Shown one piece after another: positions 44,471 through 56,502 of a DNA stretch of 64,000 bases. The notes beneath the pieces were generated by a model. It made no database searches, had not been told where the DNA came from, and saw only the letters and a list, made by a program, of their open reading frames with translations. Within the stretch, counting starts at the first letter, position 1, and each line of letters opens with the position of its first letter. The stretch is from Gavia stellata. Taxonomy: Eukaryota > Chordata > Aves > Gaviiformes > Gaviidae. A program made the position numbers and the translations under genes. The stretch lies in the NCBI RefSeq assembly GCF_030936135.1, contig NC_082604.1, positions 1-64,000 of the forward strand. Direction: 5' to 3'.

Positions 44471-46969
44471 TGAGGGGGAAACGAGGTGTGGAGGAAGATT
44501 ACAGGGGTTTGAGCCCAGGGAAATTAAATTGTAGAGATTTGAGTATGAATTATGGAAATGTAGACATTTGCAGGAGTGCAGGTCACTCCACTCCCATCCA
44601 GCGTCCATTTTCCAGAAAGAAAGGCTACCACCACAGGGAAGGTGCTGCCTTCTCCTGCGGCATAGGTGGGGATGGCCGGCTTTATCACACGCTGAGGCAG
44701 TTACGGGGCTCTGCAACCTCACAAACCACATCCAGCCTGGCACAGGGAGCTGGTTTTATCAGAACAGACAGTCCCAGCCTGCCGTCTCATGGTGCACCGA
44801 GGCAAGGCCCCTGCTGCGTGAAGGGACTGGTGTGTTCTCATCCATCTTCCTCTTGTCAAACCACCCCGGGCTCTGGAAAGGAGCTGAAACAGCCCGACTG
44901 GTCTCTTTTGTTCAACAACTTCAGTGTGTTTCATAACTCACCTTATCATGCTGCAAACAGCTGTGACCGGGCTCTGGCTGCTGTGAGGGCCGATGCACAG
45001 CCAGGGCACTGTGTTTTCTGTGTGTGACATTGCCCAGCCATGACTGCCTGCCCGTGTTTTATGGGGACACCTGCTAGAGGGGATCTTGTCCTGTGGGTAC
45101 AAGAGAGAAGAGCCCTGTCCAGGGTCAGCGCTCAGCATGTCTTGTGCTTTTCCCCGCTGGGCTGGTGTGATTGGGAAGGTTTCTTTTCTCCATGTACAGC
45201 AGAGCCATCTCTTTTTTTTATAGCAATCCATGCTTTTTCTGCTAACACTCATCCCCTCATTCAAAGAGCACCCAGGGCCAAAATGAAATCTCCCCTCTCT
45301 GAGCCTGGGGAACAATTGTGTGTGCTCCCCTGAATAGTGCTGTATATCTCCCGAAAACCCAGCAAAAATGTTCCCTCACCCGTTCATGGGGTGACTGAGC
45401 CCTCAGAGCAAAGAAGGGGAGCTGGGATAGAGGCACCCAACCCATGTCGCCGCTGCCAGCTAGGGTGCAAAGGGTGAATAAATATACAGAAAGTCAGTCT
45501 GCCAATAAATAGTGTAAAAACTACCAGAGTCTGTGCAAACGTGAGGTGCAACGCCACATCCAAGGGGAGGCAGCAGAAAAAACCTGGCTTGCTGGTCAAA
45601 TGAAAAAAGTCAAAGCAGCAGAGGTTATTTCTGGTAAAATGAAAAAGAAAGGGTAGAAACACTGCAGTTTGAACATGTTAAAATGCAGTGCAAAAGGGCG
45701 CAAAGCACACCTGGGATCTTTGGGTTGTAAATACCCCCCCGGCTCATTGCTGGCAGTTTCTCCAGAGTCCCTTTCCAGCCCCTTCTCCCACCATCCCAAG
45801 TGGCAGCACTGCCCCACAGCTGTGGGCACAGAGAGGTACCCGCAGCCTGGCCCTGGCCAGCCTCGCACCCAGCCCCACATCCCTGAGCCAACCTGCCCTC
45901 CCCATGGGGCTCCCCGAACCTGCTGCCCCCAGACCCGCCACCCCTCACCCTGCCTGCGCCGGCCGGGCTGGCAGCTGAGCGTGCGCTGCTTTTCTTCCCT
46001 GCCTTGGCAGAGCCCAACCGCTCCTCGGCGTAATTGGCCTCGCGAGGGCTTGGCTATTCCTGCGGTTTCTGTGCGGCTCCTCTCACCGCCCTGTACCCAA
46101 GAGGGCTCTGAAGCCACTTGTGTTTCTCAGGGCATCTACAGGGCCAGGTGGGGACATGGCACAAGCAGAGGGATAGCCCCAGGCACTGACACCATGTCAC
46201 CCTCAAGAGCTCCCTGCAGGGGCAGGGAAGGATGCTCCAGGGGTTGGGAGCAGCTCCCAGGACTTGGGACCCCGGGCACAGCCACCCTTATGTCGCACAG
46301 GTGGGGTGTAACCATTGTCACGCATGTGGTGGTTTGTGCCTCAGTTTCTCCGCGGGGCATTGCTGTGCTGCCACGGAGAGGGGTGATAGCACCCATGTAG
46401 CAAGGCTGGGTGTGCAACCAGGGCTGGGCTGGTGAGATGTCCCCTACCTCCAGGGGAGAGGATCAGGCAGAGCCAGGCTGTGCTGGAGGGAAACAAAGAG
46501 GCAAAAGGGTTTTTTCTTCTCCATTTTTTTCTTTTTTTTTTTTTTTTTTAAATTTGAAAATAACTTTCCATGGAAAGGTTAAATTGCACACATATCGCTG
46601 CAGTTCTTCAGCATCGAGGCCCCGAAACAGGAAAATATAACAAGACCAACAAATAAAAAGGAGCATTGCCAATACAGATATAAACACCTACACTGACCCC
46701 CAAAGCCCCCCAAAGACATGGCCTTCACTCCCCAGCCCCGGGACACCGTCCCCAGCTGTGCGGTGGCATCCCAGGGCACTTCAGGTGCTGGCACCTGGGC
46801 AAAGCAGTGGCCCAGTCCCAGCTCTGCTGCTTGCGTGAGCTGAAGATGTTGGTTCATCACGCTTTACCGGGGGGATGCGGGACCTGCACTCCCACCTCCA
46901 CGGCTCCAACCCTCTCCCCAAATTTGGGTGCAAATTACTCCAAGGGTAATTTATATAGTTTTTTAAAGG
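44471..46969. other. EXOC7-FOXJ1 intergenic region
   Basis: No coding exon recognised on either strand. A long T-run lies at 46523-46550. Long frames here, such as 45669-46400, lack any family resemblance and splice signals. Confidence 0.5.
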
Positions 46970-48362
46970 CTTGTTTATTGATTCTTACACTACAGCTATA
47001 CTCTCAATAAATTATATTGCTCACATTAAAGGTCCTAAGTGCTTTTGTAACCAAAAAAGAAATTCTTTACAGTCTTCCATTTTTCAGTAAGTCTAAGACA
47101 TACAACTAAAACTACAGCTTCTACGTGGCACTCACAGTCTTTGGCCTGAGCTCCTGGATGGAGCCTGAATGTGGATTTCCTTCCTCCTTGGTCTCAGCTG
47201 GGAGCATTTGATGTGGAGTGACCCCATTGCCACCAGCTGATGGCCATGCCACAGTGTTTTCCTTACAGCTCCCCCAAAAACGCATTCTTAATCGGGGTCC
47301 TGCATTGCCCTGGCAGCCACTCATAACCTGATGGATGAGCAAAAGAAGTGGAGAGCAACAGTCTCAGACCAAAAAAACAGAGAGGGGCTATGTCAGCTGG
47401 TGAAAGACAGAGAGGGTTTATGGTGGTCTAGACCCTTCAGCAACTGCAGCGAGAATTTTGGCTATAAAAAATACGAAAGCTCGTTCTGGGAGCACCTCGG
47501 TCCCTACTGCTCCTCTCCTGCCAGGGCCAGTTCCTGGATCTTTAACGAAACCTGTTGCTGCTGCTCCAGGAATCCTCCCTCGCCTGGTCTTGGTTTACAG
47601 AACAATGAACACAAGCCTTTAAAAACAGTGAAAATATAAAACAACTCTCAAACTGTATTTCCCCTATCCCCCCCACTATTAAGAAATTCTAGTGCTAAAA
47701 ATATAGGTTTCTTTGAATATATAATATATAATAGATTATATAAAAACATCTAAAGAGGCAGACTTGCTGAATTTATAAACCTTTTCTTCTTCCCTAGGCA
47801 CAAGTCAGGAGGGAGGTTGAACTCGGAGAATCCAGAAGGGACCTCTATTTGCTTGCTAGCTAATTATCACACTATATCTACTAACTACCCTAGATAGAGA
47901 AAGGAAAGAGAGACAGAAATGGAGAGACGAAAGGGTGAGGAAATTGCATTTAATCTATAGAGTCCTAAGCCGCCAGGAATCACATGTCTTGGATGGAATT
48001 TAGCAGGTGCTCTCCTTTAGCCCTGAAGGAACAGATGTTGTGTCCATTTTCACAGGAAAAAAAAAAAAAAAAAAGGGTAATTCACATTTCTTCCTTTAAA
48101 AGTAAAAAAATAAGTAGTGTTCTATTTCTTCTCTCATGGACTAGAGACTTCTGATGTGTCCTTTAAAGATCTATCAAGCAGTTCCTGTGGTGGTGTTTTT
48201 TTCTCCCCCCGGTGTTTCTGTGAATAATCTTATGATGAAGCTGGTAAAAATCACTGTGGATGTCTCTGTCTCTAGAAAATCTTGTCCCTTCTAAGTCCCA
48301 GCAGCATGGGGGGAGCATCCTACTAAAGTCTGGGTGGGCTTGGAATGGCGACTGGCCTCTTA
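46970..48362 (-). other. FOXJ1: Probable FOXJ1 3' untranslated region
   Basis: AT-rich sequence downstream of the FOXJ1 stop codon. A minus-strand AATAAA occurs at 46979-46974, about 1.4 kb after the stop, a length that suits a FOXJ1 3' UTR. A plus-strand AATAAA at 47006 is probably chance. An A16 run lies at 48058-48074. Confidence 0.4.
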
Positions 48363-49160
<798 letters not shown>

Positions 49161-50200
49161 CTAGACCCAAAAGAGAAAAAAAAACAAGGCTGAATGCTTG
49201 TCTGCTACTGCAGCACCTACCTGTGTGGGAAGGCTGGTGGAAAAGCATGTTTTCAGCAAGGACCTTTGGGAAAAAGAAAGCAGAAATGGCAACGTCAAGA
49301 CATCCCGGGCTTCTGCCCAGCAGAAGCTCCTCCGCCCCGCAGAAACTCCCCTGCCCCGCGTCACCAGCAGAGTTTTCTTGCCTCCTGTCTAATCCAGCCA
49401 GAGGTGGCAGGAGCCAAGTGGTTCAAGCTAGGACTTGCCAACCAACGGGAAGCTTTTGGGCAACTCTCCTTGGCTGTAAACGGCGGCCATGGGGCCTTGA
49501 ATCATGCAGAGCACTGAGAGAAACCAGCCAGACTTGCTCTAGGCCTGGAGCTAAGCTGGAGGAGGTCGGGTCCTCCTTCATGGGTAAGGAGGAAGAGGAG
49601 GGTCTTTACACCAATGTGGCCACAGCTTCATTAAAAGTGGCAACACATGGCAGCACCGTGGGGGACGGCATCATCAGGGCCCTCCTTGCATCCCCCAGTT
49701 CATCTGCGCCTCTTGCTAGGAAAAATATTTGGCCAAAAACCAGGCAGCATGCCTCCCCGCAGCCAGGCTGACACAAACCAGACAGGCAAAACCGCAGAGA
49801 TACGTGGGCTGTCCCACCTCAGCCCTGTGTGTCCCCAGTGGTGCCTCCTGGCCCAGGGAAGCTCGGTGTGAAATCACTGAATTTTCATCAACCACCACTC
49901 AAACGAGCCGGGGGGAAAAAAAAAGGAAAAAAAAAAAAAAAAGAGGCGTTTCTGCTCCCGTCGAGCTGTTCTGAAACCCTGAATGTGCCTGGAGTGATGT
50001 GAATAATCAGAAAGGAAACTCAGTTATTGGGTAAATAACCCAGCGTTGGACTCCACAAAGCCAAGACTGTATTAAGAGATTGGATATGGTAGAGGGTTTT
50101 TTTTTTTAATGTTGCCTGGATATCTTTATGCTTATTCATCCATAATCTGTAGTGCCGAATAGGAAAAACAAGGCTTGAATGCTTAGAGCTGTTGAAAAAC
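49161..50200. other. Upstream of the FOXJ1 exon, nothing recognised
   Basis: Expected place of the FOXJ1 intron and forkhead exon. I searched the minus strand for PPYSYATLI / ITLSAIY / ADPTWQ-type coding sequence and found none. An A-rich run lies at 49915-49942. Confidence 0.5.
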
Positions 50201-50218
50201 ACGCATATGCGCGCGCAC

Positions 50219-50238
50219 ACCCCCCCCCCCCCCCCCCC
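50219..50238. repeat. Poly-C run next to CG/CA alternation
   Basis: About 19 cytosines following 'atatgcgcgcgcacac'. Low complexity. Confidence 0.95.
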
Positions 50239-50400
50239 AAACCCCTCCTCTGGGCTGAAGCTCCTTGGGTGTGTTGGCTTTTCTCCAAAGCACTCAGCTC
50301 CCACAGGAATATATCCATCTCCCCCTGGAGTATGGGTGGCATGACCTTTCCAGGCTGTCTTCACGTATGGGAATCGGGATAGGGGATGAGAACACAGCCT

Positions 50401-50484
50401 CGAAAAGAAAGAAAGAGGAAGAAAAAAGGAAAGAAAAAAGGAAAGAAAGAAAGAAAGAGGAAGAAAAAAGGAAAGAAAGAAAGA

Positions 50485-50534
<50 letters not shown>

Positions 50535-50728
50535 AGAAAGAAGAAAGAAAGAAGAAAGAAAGAAATAGAAAGAAATAAGAAAGAAAGAAATAAGAAATAA
50601 ATAAGAAAGAAAGAAAGAATGAAATAAGAAAGAAAGAAAGAAGAAAGGAAGAAATAAGAAAGAAAGAAATAAGAAAGAAAGAAAGAAGAAAGAAAGAAAG
50701 AAATAACAAAGAAAGAAATAAAAAAGTA
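50401..50728 (+). repeat. GAAA/GGAA purine microsatellite
   Basis: About 330 bases of almost pure purine on the plus strand. It passes from GGAAGAAAAAAGGAAAGAAA units through uninterrupted GAAA to GAAATAAGAAA variants. The 279-codon minus-strand frame across it (Phe/Ser/Leu-rich) is an artefact. Confidence 0.97.
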
Positions 50729-50739
50729 GCAGGAACACA

Positions 50740-53700
50740 GATAGCCCTGCAAACAATCCAGGCTGTGGTAACTCTGAATTTACAGTTTAACGAAATTTTA
50801 CAAGGGTCAGAGACTTGCAAGCTGAATTCTCTGCTCCCCATCTCCCCTCCCCATCCCAAACTTCATTCAGCCTGGGCTGCCCTCTGTTATTACCCGGCCG
50901 GTTAACATATTTATCATTCCTGCCTGCAACAATCCTGTAAAGCCCCTGCATCTCTGCAGAGAGCGATTGAAAACCTTCTTTCTTTTTTTAATAAACACAT
51001 TTAATTAAAACCGTGGTGATTACCCAGCCGTGAGTTTGCAGGAGAAAGTCAACGGACTGGCACACAGCTCCTCCTCCCGCATTGCTCCCATAGGTCCCCC
51101 CAGCACAGGGGAGGCTGGGGGACCCAGGTGGCCCTGGAGAGGGACCGGAGGGTTTCCTTCCCCGTGATGGGCTTCAAGAGCCGCTGAAGACCCACCTGCC
51201 TGGGGAGAAGGTGGGCAACGCCTGGGCAGGGGCTTTGCAGAGGTTTTGCCTGGGTGAGCACCGCCGCCGGGATCATTGGCACACTGCGGATTTGGGCTGG
51301 GAATAACCCGAGCGGAGGGACGAGCCACCCAGGTCCCTCCTGCCCTGCCACATCCTAGAAAGCCTCACGTGCCAGAGGTCCCTTCGCGTGATGGAGGAGG
51401 GCGGCGAGCCCAGGTGGCTGGGAAAAGCCCCCTTGTTGTTGTTGTTTTTCTTTTTCCTTTTTAATTTCTATTTTTTGCTGCGGGAAATACCTACCCATAG
51501 AAGACTTTTTATACAGGTATCTACTATGCAAACTAAAAGCAAACAACCTTCCCTGAGTTTTGAGAGTAACTTGCTAGTTCAGCCTGAGCTTCCATACAGA
51601 TGCTAAGTAAGATTTTTGTGGCACCGAAATCCCCAGTCTTTATAATTTGGCAAATGAAGACGTTAGTCTGAGTTGAAATAAATGTGTGTGGTTAAAATCA
51701 AGTGCAATAAAGACCTTACAATGTATAAGGAAGGGGCCTTTTTTTTACCTGTCTGAAGGATAAAATTTCACAGAAAGGCAGGAATGCTTACCCCTGATAA
51801 AGGTGATTTCTTTCTTGGCTTTTCTTGTAAGCATGACTGCTTAAATGTGCGTGGGGGTGAATTTACCCCTGCAGACAGTCAAACTGCATGCAGCTAAAAA
51901 ACCAAGTTAGATTGCCAGTTTTTATTGCCAAATCAATTTTTTTTCCACTCTCCAGGCCACCCAAGACGGTCTTGAATCGCTCCACTCCATCCATGTCTGC
52001 TCTTCCAGTAAAAGGCTTCAGCACCTGCTCACAGCTGCAATGAGAGAGGATCAGCAGCTACCCCACAAGCCAGGACAGGAGTGTGCAAGTGCAGACCTGT
52101 TGTAAAACAAAGAGTGGGACTCAGAAGAAAGACTCCACTGAGAGGCCACTAACAGTCAAAAGCTCAAGAGCAGCAAAAGGCAGGACTTCTACCACCGTGT
52201 ACACGGGTTGAGGCAGGACACAGGGAGTACACAGACCCTTCACAGCATCTATCATCATGCAAGGGAGTTTTGATACCAACAGCTCTTGCCAGGAGCAGCA
52301 TCCTCTCTTTTGTACCCAGCGGTGTTTTGCACCCAAACTAAGGAGCAAAGAAAGTTGCAATCAATGTCTGAGACCAGGCCAGCTCTGAAGAAGAGGGTGA
52401 TGGGAATGCCTCGTGACTGAGGGCGCTCTGAGGAATAACCATGAGAAAACACTTGCTCCAGAACCTTGTCCAAACATCTATGTGACCCTTCTTTCTGATG
52501 GGACAGAGGAGTGACAAGAAAGGGAAAGATGCATCTGAAACCACACGCTGCCAGCAAGAGAAAGGCTTTCGGTGAAACTTAAGGCCCCAAGAGCCACCAA
52601 AGGAACGTGAGGACTTGGGAGGCCACAGAGACTCCGTTTACCCAAGGAGAGCGGGGAATGGCACAGACAGGGACAAGGAAGTGCCCCAGCTCATTCAGAG
52701 GGAAGGGAAGAAAGGTGTCCACTGCACAGGAGTGTAAAATAATAAAAATAAAAAAACCCCACAGATGCAGAGAAAGACAAAGAGGAAAAAATACGGAAGC
52801 ACATCAAGCCCTCAGAGATAAGTTAAGAGGCACGATCAGAGAGAAGCAAAATAAGCCGTGCAACAGGGCAGAGCAGCTGAAGTCTCACAGGCGTGGACAA
52901 ACAGAAGGAAAGTACTTTGTAAGTCCCAGAAAAAGTGTATGATGGTGGTGGTACCAGGAAACGTACAGTAGGGGAAAAAGCAAAACAAGCAATGTGACGA
53001 TAACAAGGATTTAGTAGAGAGCAGGAAACTTCCACCACCATTTTCCCTCCCCATTCCAGCAACTGTCCCGAGATATCTGGGCAGACGTCACGCGGCCGGA
53101 GCTGTGGCTGTGTGAAGTTGTCTCCGGACACTGGACAAGGCTTTCACTTGGTCGTGCATAAAAGCCTTGAGGCATCAGATGGTCTCGTGCCTGCCCTGTG
53201 TACCATATAAACTGTGAGGAAGCAAATCAGTAAGCTGCCAAACTTTTGGAAGAAGACACCTCTCCTGTCTCCTCCAGAGCTCTCCGACTAGGCTATGATG
53301 AGAACTTCAGCACCAACAGTCACAGTGAGATTCCACCTCAATTGGCTCTTACCTCCAGAAGACAGCAGAAAAGGTTGTTGATGCAGGAAACCACCAGACT
53401 CAATTCCAATGCAGCCAAGATTCACACTGCGATCAGTTGCCCCCCCCCACCTCACAGGAATCCCTCAGCTCAGTCTCAAGCACACACAGCCCCATCTCCA
53501 TCTCAGAAGAGATCTTTAAGCCCCCAAACAAACCACTGCCTCATCCCCACATGAGCGACCTGCCCTGATCCTCGTTCCTTTTCCCTCCATCCCTGGCTGT
53601 ACCACACTGAAACGGTATTTCTTTCCCTACTCACATAACCACACCATATCCAAACACAGTAATAATCCTGCATAGGAAAACCGTCTGCAGTGCCCAGGGA

Positions 53701-53940
53701 CTGCTCTTCCCCAGTTGCAGCACAGTGCACCACAGTGTCATGGTGTCATCACTGATGTAGTGCTGCACACTATACAACAATCAGCAGAAAACACAGGAGG
53801 TATAAGTCTTGACAGACTATTTTTTCTCCTTCACATATTCCCTTTAAATCATCTCTTCAACTCTTTCCAATAAGTATGTAGCTTTTGAAGATAACAGCTT
53901 TATAACAGATTTGAAGAAGTGCTTTTCTCCAAAGCTTTTC
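50740..53940. other. Unassigned 3.2 kb
   Basis: No recognisable exon or retroelement on either strand. A non-coding interval, probably including the right-hand breakpoint of the EXOC7/FOXJ1 block. Confidence 0.45.
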
Positions 53941-53944
53941 TGCT

Positions 53945-54208
53945 GTTCATCTACATTAGGAAAAATGTCTTTACTGAGAGAGTGGTGACACACTGGAATA
54001 AACTGCCCAGGGAAGTGGTGGAGTCACCCTCACTGGAGGTGTTCAAGGAACGTGTGGACGTGGCATTGCGGGACATGGCTTAGTGGGCATGGCGGTGTGT
54101 GATGTGTGTTGGGTTTTTTTGTTTGTTTGGTTTGGGGGTTTTTTTTGTTGATGGTTGGACTTGATGATCTTACACGTCTTTTCCAACCTTGGTGATTCTG
54201 TGACTACG
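53945..54208 (+). mobile_element. CR1 LINE 3' end
   Basis: 'ctttactgagagagtggtga', 'ctgcccagggaagtggtgga', 'ggaggtgttcaaggaacgtg', then a G/T-rich insertion-like stretch, then 'ggacttgatgatctta', 'cttttccaacc' and 'gtgattctgtga'. Same family as the copy at 16131, opposite orientation. The G/T-rich part at 54105-54150 is local expansion. Confidence 0.92.
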
Positions 54209-54433
54209 TGTGTGTGTGATTCGTTGCTCATGTAATAAAAGAGTAAGCAAGTGTACCTAATTCCTCCTAACATGGGCATGACCAGGGTTCCCCCCACAGC
54301 CAAGGCCTAAAACTCACCACGGGGCGAAAGTGCGGGTGGACGGAGGAGTGGGTGGGTGCAGAGGCCGGACGGGCGTGGAGGCAGAAGGGGTCTCCAGCAG
54401 AAGCTGAGGGATGACTTTTTCCTGCTGTTGCAG

Positions 54434-54559
54434 CCACCTTTCTCCAGGAGCGGTCCGGGTCCTGGAAAGGCTGGAGCCGCATCAAGCAGGCTGGGACATA
54501 TTCAAGCACGTCACTGAGACCAACAGGCAGCAGCAAGAGCTGCAGCGGCAGCCGCCCTG
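54434..54559 (+). other. Candidate internal exon, unknown gene
   Basis: 126 bases (42 codons) between a strong pyrimidine-rich acceptor (ctgctgttgcag) and a consensus donor (gtaagta). Two of three frames are open, one of them through a TETNRQQQELQRQ-like polar helix. I recognise no protein in either. It could be an exon of a gene lost on either side or a chance pair of splice sites. Confidence 0.25.
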
Positions 54560-55076
54560 GTAAGTACCTCCAAACAGGGAAGGTGCTTCCCCCGGCTGCA
54601 GGGCCAGCCCGGGGTGGGGAAGAGGGGACTTCTCTGACACTCCTCGTGAGACAGAAGCAGGTTTTGGAGCCTGGCGTTGGACTGGAGCTCCCTGATGCCG
54701 GAGAGGGGCTTGCGGGGGACCTGGCTGGAGAGAGAGGGATCCCTCTGATGGCTGGCTCTGCCCTTTCCAACCCAGAGTCTGTCCTCCCTTTGCAGAGGCC
54801 TGGCACCAAGACGCCTTGCCCCGAGGGGGGAATACCTGTTTAGGACAGCCAAGGTCTCGCTGCACCTGACTCAGCCCCAGGCTGATCCGCTGCACGGAAG
54901 GCAGAAGGGGCAGTATGGAAGAGGAGCAACACAGTAACTGAGCTCTTGGGAACCTACTTGCAGAAGCCCCTCGCCGCTCCCGGCCCACCCGTGCGTAACC
55001 ACACAGCATCACGCTGCGCCCCTGAAAGTAAGGCTGGGGCAGGGGAGGGCACCGGCCCGACCTGGACCCTCTCCAC

Positions 55077-55126
55077 AGGCCACTTCTCCGCAGGCTGAGG
55101 GTGAGGCCACTTCTCCGCAGGCTGAG
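55077..55126. repeat. 23-bp direct repeat, two copies
   Basis: The unit from 'aggccacttctcc' to 'gcaggctgag' occurs at 55077-55099 and 55104-55126, identical, separated by four bases. Confidence 0.9.
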
Positions 55127-55224
55127 AGCCAGCCCCCCCACACACCTGGGGGCTCCTACGCCTCAGCAGGAGCTGACGGCCGCAACCCCAGGCCCCCGCA
55201 GTCAGTGGCTCGGCCTGGTGCTGG

Positions 55225-55750
55225 TGTTACAGAACATCCTGAAACGCAGGGTCAAAGTAGTGTAAAAGGAATGGAAATAATGTGAAGAAGATACTTTGTA
55301 ATGCGTGCACCTGGTATGTAGACATAAAATTACAGTTAAAAACTGTCTCCACTAACTAACAGTAAGGATTACCACAAGGTCGAAGTCTAGGAAAATAGAA
55401 TAGAGTGCCAAAACTGTTTTAAGGCTGACCTGCCTCATTGTCATGTGAAACCCACACCTCCTAGCTAGAAAACGCCCCCAACCCAAATAAGCCCCCTCCC
55501 CTCTGGGCATGCGTAGGGAATTGGAACTGTATCTGTAAGATGAAGTAAGAAAGGTACTAACCAATAGTTAGTTAAGGGGTAGGAGCAGTAGGCGTAACTA
55601 ATATTGTCACCTGTTTTAAATCCCTGTCATGATTTCAGCCCGGGGTGCATGCTGGCTGGAGAGATCCCCCACGCACCCGGTGCCGAATGAAGTAATGCCT
55701 GCTCTTTAATAGACCAGTGTGAAGGGGTTCCATTCCCGATTTCGGTGACA
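55225..55750 (+). mobile_element. Solo LTR with 4-bp target duplication
   Basis: Starts TGTTACAGAACATCC and ends TTTCGGTGACA. It is flanked by CTGG on both sides (55221-55224 and 55751-55754). It shares 'cctcctagctagaaaa', 'ttaaggggtag' and 'cctgtcatgattt' with the LTRs at 23664, 27411 and 32681, but is the most diverged. A 4-bp duplication fits gammaretrovirus-type integration. Internal sequence was lost by LTR-LTR recombination. Confidence 0.9.
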
Positions 55751-56486
55751 CTGGCACTGAGGGAGGGAGCAGGAGGGCGCCCGACCGGGACTGGGCTGGG
55801 CACCCTCCGCCTGTTCGTGCTGCGAGGCCTCAGGGCGAGGGCCCGCGCCTTCCCCTGAGAAGGCCCAGCACGGCCCGCAGGGCGGGATGGGCCAGGAGCA
55901 GCTGTGCCCCGAGGGCCCAGACAGGCTGGGCTGGGGCCCCCCATCAGCGCTGATGTTCTGGGCTGAAAATGGGAAAATGGGGAAAAACTTTGCCATGCAT
56001 GTTTACTGGAGGCTTGTGGCCTGATGCTGTCAGGCCCTGGGTGCCAGCGAGGCTTTCCAGATGGCTGAGTAACGCCGTGCGGCTGTGAGCGGTGGCACAA
56101 ACTGCTCCGGTGGCCTCGGGTCCCTGGAGGGGGACGTGGATCGGGGACGGGGCTGGGAAGGGCTCTCGGGAGAAAGTCCTTGCTAGAACTGTTCGAGGAC
56201 CATGAGTGAGTTCAAGTGATGGAGAATGGGGCCCCTGCATTTCGGGGCCTGTGGAGATCCGCAGGGTGCTGCGTGTCTGGTCCCCGCCCCGCGGCGTGTC
56301 CCCAGCACGTGTCCCTGTGTCACAGCAGCCCTCTGTGAGGCGCCGCGCTCCGCACGGGTGTCACAATGGCCAGGCTCTATATCTTCCCAAGGGGCTGGTG
56401 CTGCCCCAGTTTCTCATAGTGTTTGCAGGAGGAGGACCCAGAGAGAGCAGTGCGTCCATCTGGGGGATCCTGCTGCCCTGAGGAGG
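55751..56486. other. Region upstream of the MROH gene
   Basis: GC-rich. A tttgcag acceptor at about 56430 could start the exon that holds the MROH start codon, so 5' untranslated exons and the promoter may lie here. Not resolved. Confidence 0.4.
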
Positions 56487-56502
56487 ATGAGAGCACTCAG
56501 AG
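56487..56502 (+). CDS. MROH-like first coding exon (16 bases)
   Basis: ATG AGA GCA CTC AGA G, then a gtgagg donor. The single trailing base joins the CT of the next exon to make Ala, giving MRALRALCPCFGSQS. The phase fit supports this start, but the piece is too short to be certain. Confidence 0.6.

Noticed and set aside
43897-45027. 376-codon plus-strand frame
   Set aside because: Runs antisense through EXOC7 exon 1 and the CpG-rich promoter; explained by base composition.
45596-46400. Overlapping 173- and 243-codon frames
   Set aside because: Proline/glycine-rich chance frames on opposite strands without splice sites or known domains.
50020-50859. 279-codon minus-strand frame
   Set aside because: Translation of the GAAA purine tract into Phe/Ser/Leu runs; pure low complexity with no start context or homology.
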